Shown here: piece after piece, positions 61,300 through 64,000 of the stretch
Layout of the letters: each line of letters starts with the position of its first letter
How positions within the stretch are numbered: position 1 is the stretch's first letter
Source of the DNA: an uncultured Lachnospiraceae bacterium
Lineage (GTDB): Bacteria; Bacillota; Clostridia; Lachnospirales; Lachnospiraceae
DNA length: 64,000 nucleotides
Reading direction: 5' to 3'
Assembly (NCBI GenBank): GCA_910586205.1
Contig: CAJUGD010000018.1
Location: forward strand, 1-64,000
The notes under the pieces: generated by a model
What the model was told of the DNA's origin: nothing
The model's database searches: none
The model's input: the letters and a program-made list of their open reading frames with translations, nothing else
Program-made: the position numbers and the translations under genes

Positions 61300-61330
61300 C
61301 CAACTAATGTAAAATTTTTATTAAAATTCA

Positions 61331-61359
61331 GGATGGTGATTGTGAAAGCAAGCCAAACC
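61331..61359 (+). promoter_or_regulatory. Ribonucleic antiterminator (RAT) site before licT
   Basis: GGATGGTGATTG (61331-61342) pairs with CAAGCCAAACC (61349-61359), matching the RAT pattern bound by LicT/SacY-type antiterminators. Its 3' arm overlaps the 5' arm of the following terminator, so LicT binding blocks termination. A second copy with the same GCCAAACC core stands before bglP. Confidence 0.85.
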
Positions 61360-61430
61360 TATATACAGAGATATGTTTTGAAGGGAAGTTCCTTTCAGGA
61401 TTTATTTGTGTATATAGGTTTTTTTATTTT
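61355..61430 (+). terminator. LicT-controlled terminator
   Basis: AAACCTATATAC (61355-61366) pairs with GTATATAGGTTT (61410-61421), followed by a T-run. It overlaps the RAT 3' arm. The remaining bases to the licT start hold a TAGAGCGTG motif (see findings). Confidence 0.88.
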
Positions 61431-61552
61431 AAATGCAGTGATATTTTAGAGCGTGCCTGAAAATTGCTTTCCGTCAGATGCGCTTTAGTGTAATGGATTT
61501 AAGAAAAGAAATCTGGCAGCAGAAAATGCGGCCTGACAGAAAGGGGAAGGTT

Positions 61553-62395
61553 ATGAGGATTTTTAAGATTCTCAACAACAATGCCGCTGTGGTCAAAGAC
61601 GATACAGGGCAGGAGCAGATTGTGATGGGAAAGGGAATCTGCTTTAAGAAGAAAACAGGGGAAGAAATCAGCAGAGATATGGTGGATAAGGTATTCTGTC
61701 CTTCCACGGCTGATGTCAGCGGGAAATTCCAGGTGCTGATTCAGGATATGCCTATGGAGCACATTGCTTTAGGTGAGGAGATTATTGAGGAAGCAAAGAA
61801 AAGGCTGGGAAATGGGCTGAATGATATGGTTTACATATCCCTGATTGATCATGTACATACATCGATTATGCGTTTTTTGGATGGGGTCACTGTGAAAAAT
61901 GTCCTTTTGTGGGATATTCGGAGATTTTATAAGGAAGAATTTCAGATCGGATTATGGGCGCTAGAGAGAATCTGGCAGGAGTGCCATGTGAGACTTCCGG
62001 AGGATGAAGCAGGATTTATTGCTCTTCATCTGGCAAATGCACGGATGGATGAGTCAGTCATGCACAACATGTATGAGATTACCCGGATTATTCAGGATGT
62101 GGCAAATATTGTAAAATACTTTTTCCGAGTTGATTTTAATGAGGAGGATGTGTATTATTACCGGTTTATTACTCATGTAAAGTTTTTTGCCAAACGAGTG
62201 GTGGAGCATCACACATATCCGGAGGAAAATGACGACTTATGGATGGTGATCCGGGAAAAATATCCGGAGTCCTACCGCTGTACAGAGCGGATCGGACAGT
62301 TTGTGGAACAAAAATATCAGTATGCTCTTTCTAAGGAGGAAAAGCTTTACCTGACGATTCATATTGAACGGGTGGTAAGTAAAACAAAGCAGTAA
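61553..62395 (+). CDS. licT: BglG/LicT-type transcriptional antiterminator
   Basis: The RNA-binding CAT domain (residues 1-56, MRIFKILNNNAAVVKDDTGQ) is followed by two PTS-regulation domains: PRD1 at about 65-170 with SLIDHVHTSI and FIALHLANARM, and PRD2 at about 171-280 with RFITHVKFFAKR and YLTIHIERVV. The His residues are phosphorylated by HPr and by the partner PTS permease, which switches RNA binding on or off with sugar supply. The ATG at 61553 follows AAGGGGAAGG and gives the family start; the frame opens at 61478. It controls its own mRNA and bglP through RAT sites. Confidence 0.94.
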   Translation: MRIFKILNNNAAVVKDDTGQEQIVMGKGICFKKKTGEEISRDMVDKVFCPSTADVSGKFQVLIQDMPMEHIALGEEIIEEAKKRLGNGLNDMVYISLIDHVHTSIMRFLDGVTVKNVLLWDIRRFYKEEFQIGLWALERIWQECHVRLPEDEAGFIALHLANARMDESVMHNMYEITRIIQDVANIVKYFFRVDFNEEDVYYYRFITHVKFFAKRVVEHHTYPEENDDLWMVIREKYPESYRCTERIGQFVEQKYQYALSKEEKLYLTIHIERVVSKTKQ

Positions 62396-62415
62396 AGAAT
62401 AATTCATGCATGTCA

Positions 62416-62442
62416 GGGTGGTGACATTAAGTTGGCCAAACC
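62416..62442 (+). promoter_or_regulatory. Second RAT site, before bglP
   Basis: GGGTGGTGA and GCCAAACC flank a short hairpin in the same layout as the first RAT (GGRTGGTGA then GCCAAACC). A possible terminator stem GGAAAGC/GCTTTCC follows at 62450-62485 but lacks a good T-run, so read-through control here is less certain. Confidence 0.6.
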
Positions 62443-62521
62443 TTCATGGGGAAAGCTCTGAGTCTGGAATAAGCCTGGGCTTTCCTGATAAATATCAAAA
62501 AAATTTATGGAGGTAAAGGAC

Positions 62522-64000
62522 ATGGGAAAGTACGGAAAACTGGCAGAGAACATTGTCAGCAATGTAGGAGGAAGGGAAAATGTGATCAGTCTGACCCACT
62601 GCATCACCAGGCTTCGCTTTAAGCTGAGGGATGAGACAAAGGCTAAAGATGAAGTGATCAAAAACATGGATGGGGTTGTCACTGTGATGAAAAGCGGCGG
62701 CCAGTATCAGGTGGTGATCGGAAATCATGTGCCGGAGGTATATGCGGAAGTACTGCCTCTCATTGGAGGAGGGGAGGAACCTGCTAAGGAGGAAGATGTT
62801 CCAAAGGGAAATTTGTTTAATCAGGCCATTGATGCTATTTCCGGGATTTTTCAGCCGATTTTGGGCATTATGGCAGCCTGTGGAATGGTCAAGGGACTTA
62901 ACGCTCTCTTTGTAGCCATGGGATTGTACACAGATGCCTGCGGAGGATATTTGCTGCTCAATGCCATTGGTGACGGGCTCTTTCATTTTCTTCCGCTGTT
63001 TTTAGGGTACACTGCAGCAAAGAAGTTTGGTTTAAAGCCAATGGTAGGTCTGGTTGTAGGAGCGATCATGTGTTATCCGGCAGTCCAGGGCAGTGCACTG
63101 TCAGCAGGGGGAGAGCCTTTGTATACCCTGTTTGCAGGAACCATGTTTGAGTCAGCAGTATATACGGACTTTTTTGGGATACCGCTGATTGCCATGGATT
63201 ATACAGGCACAGTGATACCCGTGATTTTTGTGGTGTTCTTTGCATCTAAATGTGAGAAGTTTTTCAGCAAAAGGATTCCGGATTTGGTGAAATTTTTCTT
63301 TGTGCCCATGCTGACTTTGTTTGTGGCGATTCCGGCCGGCTTCCTGCTGATCGGGCCGGTGGCAGTATTCAGCTCTGCCATTATTGCTGAGGCAGTCATG
63401 ACGGTGAGGAATTTCAGTCCTATGGCAGCAGGGGCTATTGTGGGCCTGACCTGGCAGATATTGGTTATTTTCGGCCTTCACTGGGGATTTATTCCGGTGT
63501 ACATCAACAACATTATGACCAATGGGTATGACAATGTGATGATGCCGTTTTTTGCCTGTACTTTTGCCACTTCCGCAGTAGTGCTGGCAATTTTTTTCAA
63601 GACAAAGGACCGTCAGCTTAAGGAAATGGCTCTGCCCAATTTTATATCCGGTATTTTCGGGGTGACAGAGCCTGCTATTTACGGAATTTTATTGCCTTTA
63701 AAGAAGCCATTTGTGATTAGCTGTATTGCCGGAGGAATCGGCGGCGGATTTTACGGTGCGTTTAATTTCCGGAAATTTATGATGGGCGGAATGGGAATCT
63801 TTGAGTTTCCGGCTATGATTGAGCCGGACGGAGGATTGGGCAATCTGGTTGTGGCGGTTTTGGGTGTAGTGATTACCATGGCTATTGCTTTTGCGGCGAC
63901 CATGATCTTTTATAAGGAGCCTGAGACACAGGACATCAGCGGAAAGGGCATTCCGGGGAATGACTCTATGAAAGGGGGCAAAGAAGCAGGAAGCAAGGAT
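62522..64000 (+). CDS. bglP: Beta-glucoside PTS permease EIIBC(A), 3' end outside window
   Basis: This is a sugar phosphotransferase permease that imports and phosphorylates a beta-glucoside. The frame is open to the window end (493 residues so far). The EIIB domain has the phospho-Cys27 in SLTHCITRLRF. The EIIC membrane domain follows, with FQPILGIMAACGMVKGLNAL, HWGFIPVYINNIMTNGYDNV and the GVTEPAIYGILLPLKKP motif. A Gly/Lys-rich linker begins at the end and usually leads to an EIIA domain. The start ATG follows TGGAGGTAAAGG. LicT and RAT control fit beta-glucoside use, and a phospho-beta-glucosidase gene is expected just downstream. Confidence 0.92.
   Translation, partial: MGKYGKLAENIVSNVGGRENVISLTHCITRLRFKLRDETKAKDEVIKNMDGVVTVMKSGGQYQVVIGNHVPEVYAEVLPLIGGGEEPAKEEDVPKGNLFNQAIDAISGIFQPILGIMAACGMVKGLNALFVAMGLYTDACGGYLLLNAIGDGLFHFLPLFLGYTAAKKFGLKPMVGLVVGAIMCYPAVQGSALSAGGEPLYTLFAGTMFESAVYTDFFGIPLIAMDYTGTVIPVIFVVFFASKCEKFFSKRIPDLVKFFFVPMLTLFVAIPAGFLLIGPVAVFSSAIIAEAVMTVRNFSPMAAGAIVGLTWQILVIFGLHWGFIPVYINNIMTNGYDNVMMPFFACTFATSAVVLAIFFKTKDRQLKEMALPNFISGIFGVTEPAIYGILLPLKKPFVISCIAGGIGGGFYGAFNFRKFMMGGMGIFEFPAMIEPDGGLGNLVVAVLGVVITMAIAFAATMIFYKEPETQDISGKGIPGNDSMKGGKEAGSKD

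Noticed and set aside
1..64000. CRISPR arrays, prophage, full insertion sequences or rRNA
   Set aside because: No regularly spaced repeats, phage structural genes, transposase genes or ribosomal RNA were seen anywhere in the window.

Overview
The window looks like chromosomal DNA of a Gram-positive anaerobe of the class Clostridia, most likely a gut-type Lachnospiraceae (Clostridium cluster XIVa relative). The reasons are: Asn-tRNA made by the AspS2/GatCAB route under a T-box, a CIRCE-controlled hrcA-grpE-dnaK-dnaJ operon, many lipoproteins and 3D-domain cell-wall proteins, two TRAP transporters, an anaerobic-type Cys sulfatase, LicT-controlled beta-glucoside PTS genes, strong AGGAGG ribosome binding sites and consensus sigma-A promoters. 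The genus is inference; no rRNA is present.

Layout. 1-403: three tRNAs (Arg, His, Leu). 586-2800: chemoreceptor with a structured leader. 2794-5238: two minus-strand genes (DUF4349 lipoprotein, unknown charged protein). 5466-8829: MFS exporter and a PadR/DUF1700 operon. 8844-10925: MntP and MATE exporters under a promoter with a perfect palindrome. 11081-16390: T-box, aspS2-gatC-gatA-gatB. 16495-17799: aspartate-type aminotransferase. 18034-22952: gtrA-yfhO-argH. 22957-24843: two secreted 3D-domain proteins separated by a short inverted-repeat element. 24934-29960: heat-shock operon. 30266-36764: YesMN-type two-component system divergent from TRAP dctPQM plus a sulfatase. 36953-40792: TAXI-type TRAP system with DUF1850. 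40868-43708: RidA and a second chemoreceptor. 43723-49061: CapA-like lipoprotein overlapping an AT-rich ATPase-HNH pair. 49079-58442: radical SAM protein, galactokinase, metallophosphoesterase, diguanylate cyclase, AraC regulator, glycogen phosphorylase. 58559-64000: cell-wall-binding repeat protein, MerR regulator, licT and a truncated bglP.

How the genes work together. The 30-44 kb stretch reads as a solute-uptake and sensing block: a sensor kinase/response regulator, two TRAP systems, a sulfatase and a chemoreceptor. The 50-64 kb stretch is mainly carbohydrate use and cell-surface signalling.

The most unusual system is the ATPase-HNH pair at 45154-49061. It resembles Septu (PtuA/PtuB) anti-phage defence in arrangement, but the ATPase is 988 residues with about 410 unexplained N-terminal residues, its base composition is clearly more AT-rich than its flanks, and it is translationally joined to a CapA-like lipoprotein. 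Also notable are a T-box whose specifier reads GAAC (overlapping Glu and Asn codons), the competing RNA stems before the first chemoreceptor, and paired LicT antiterminator sites.
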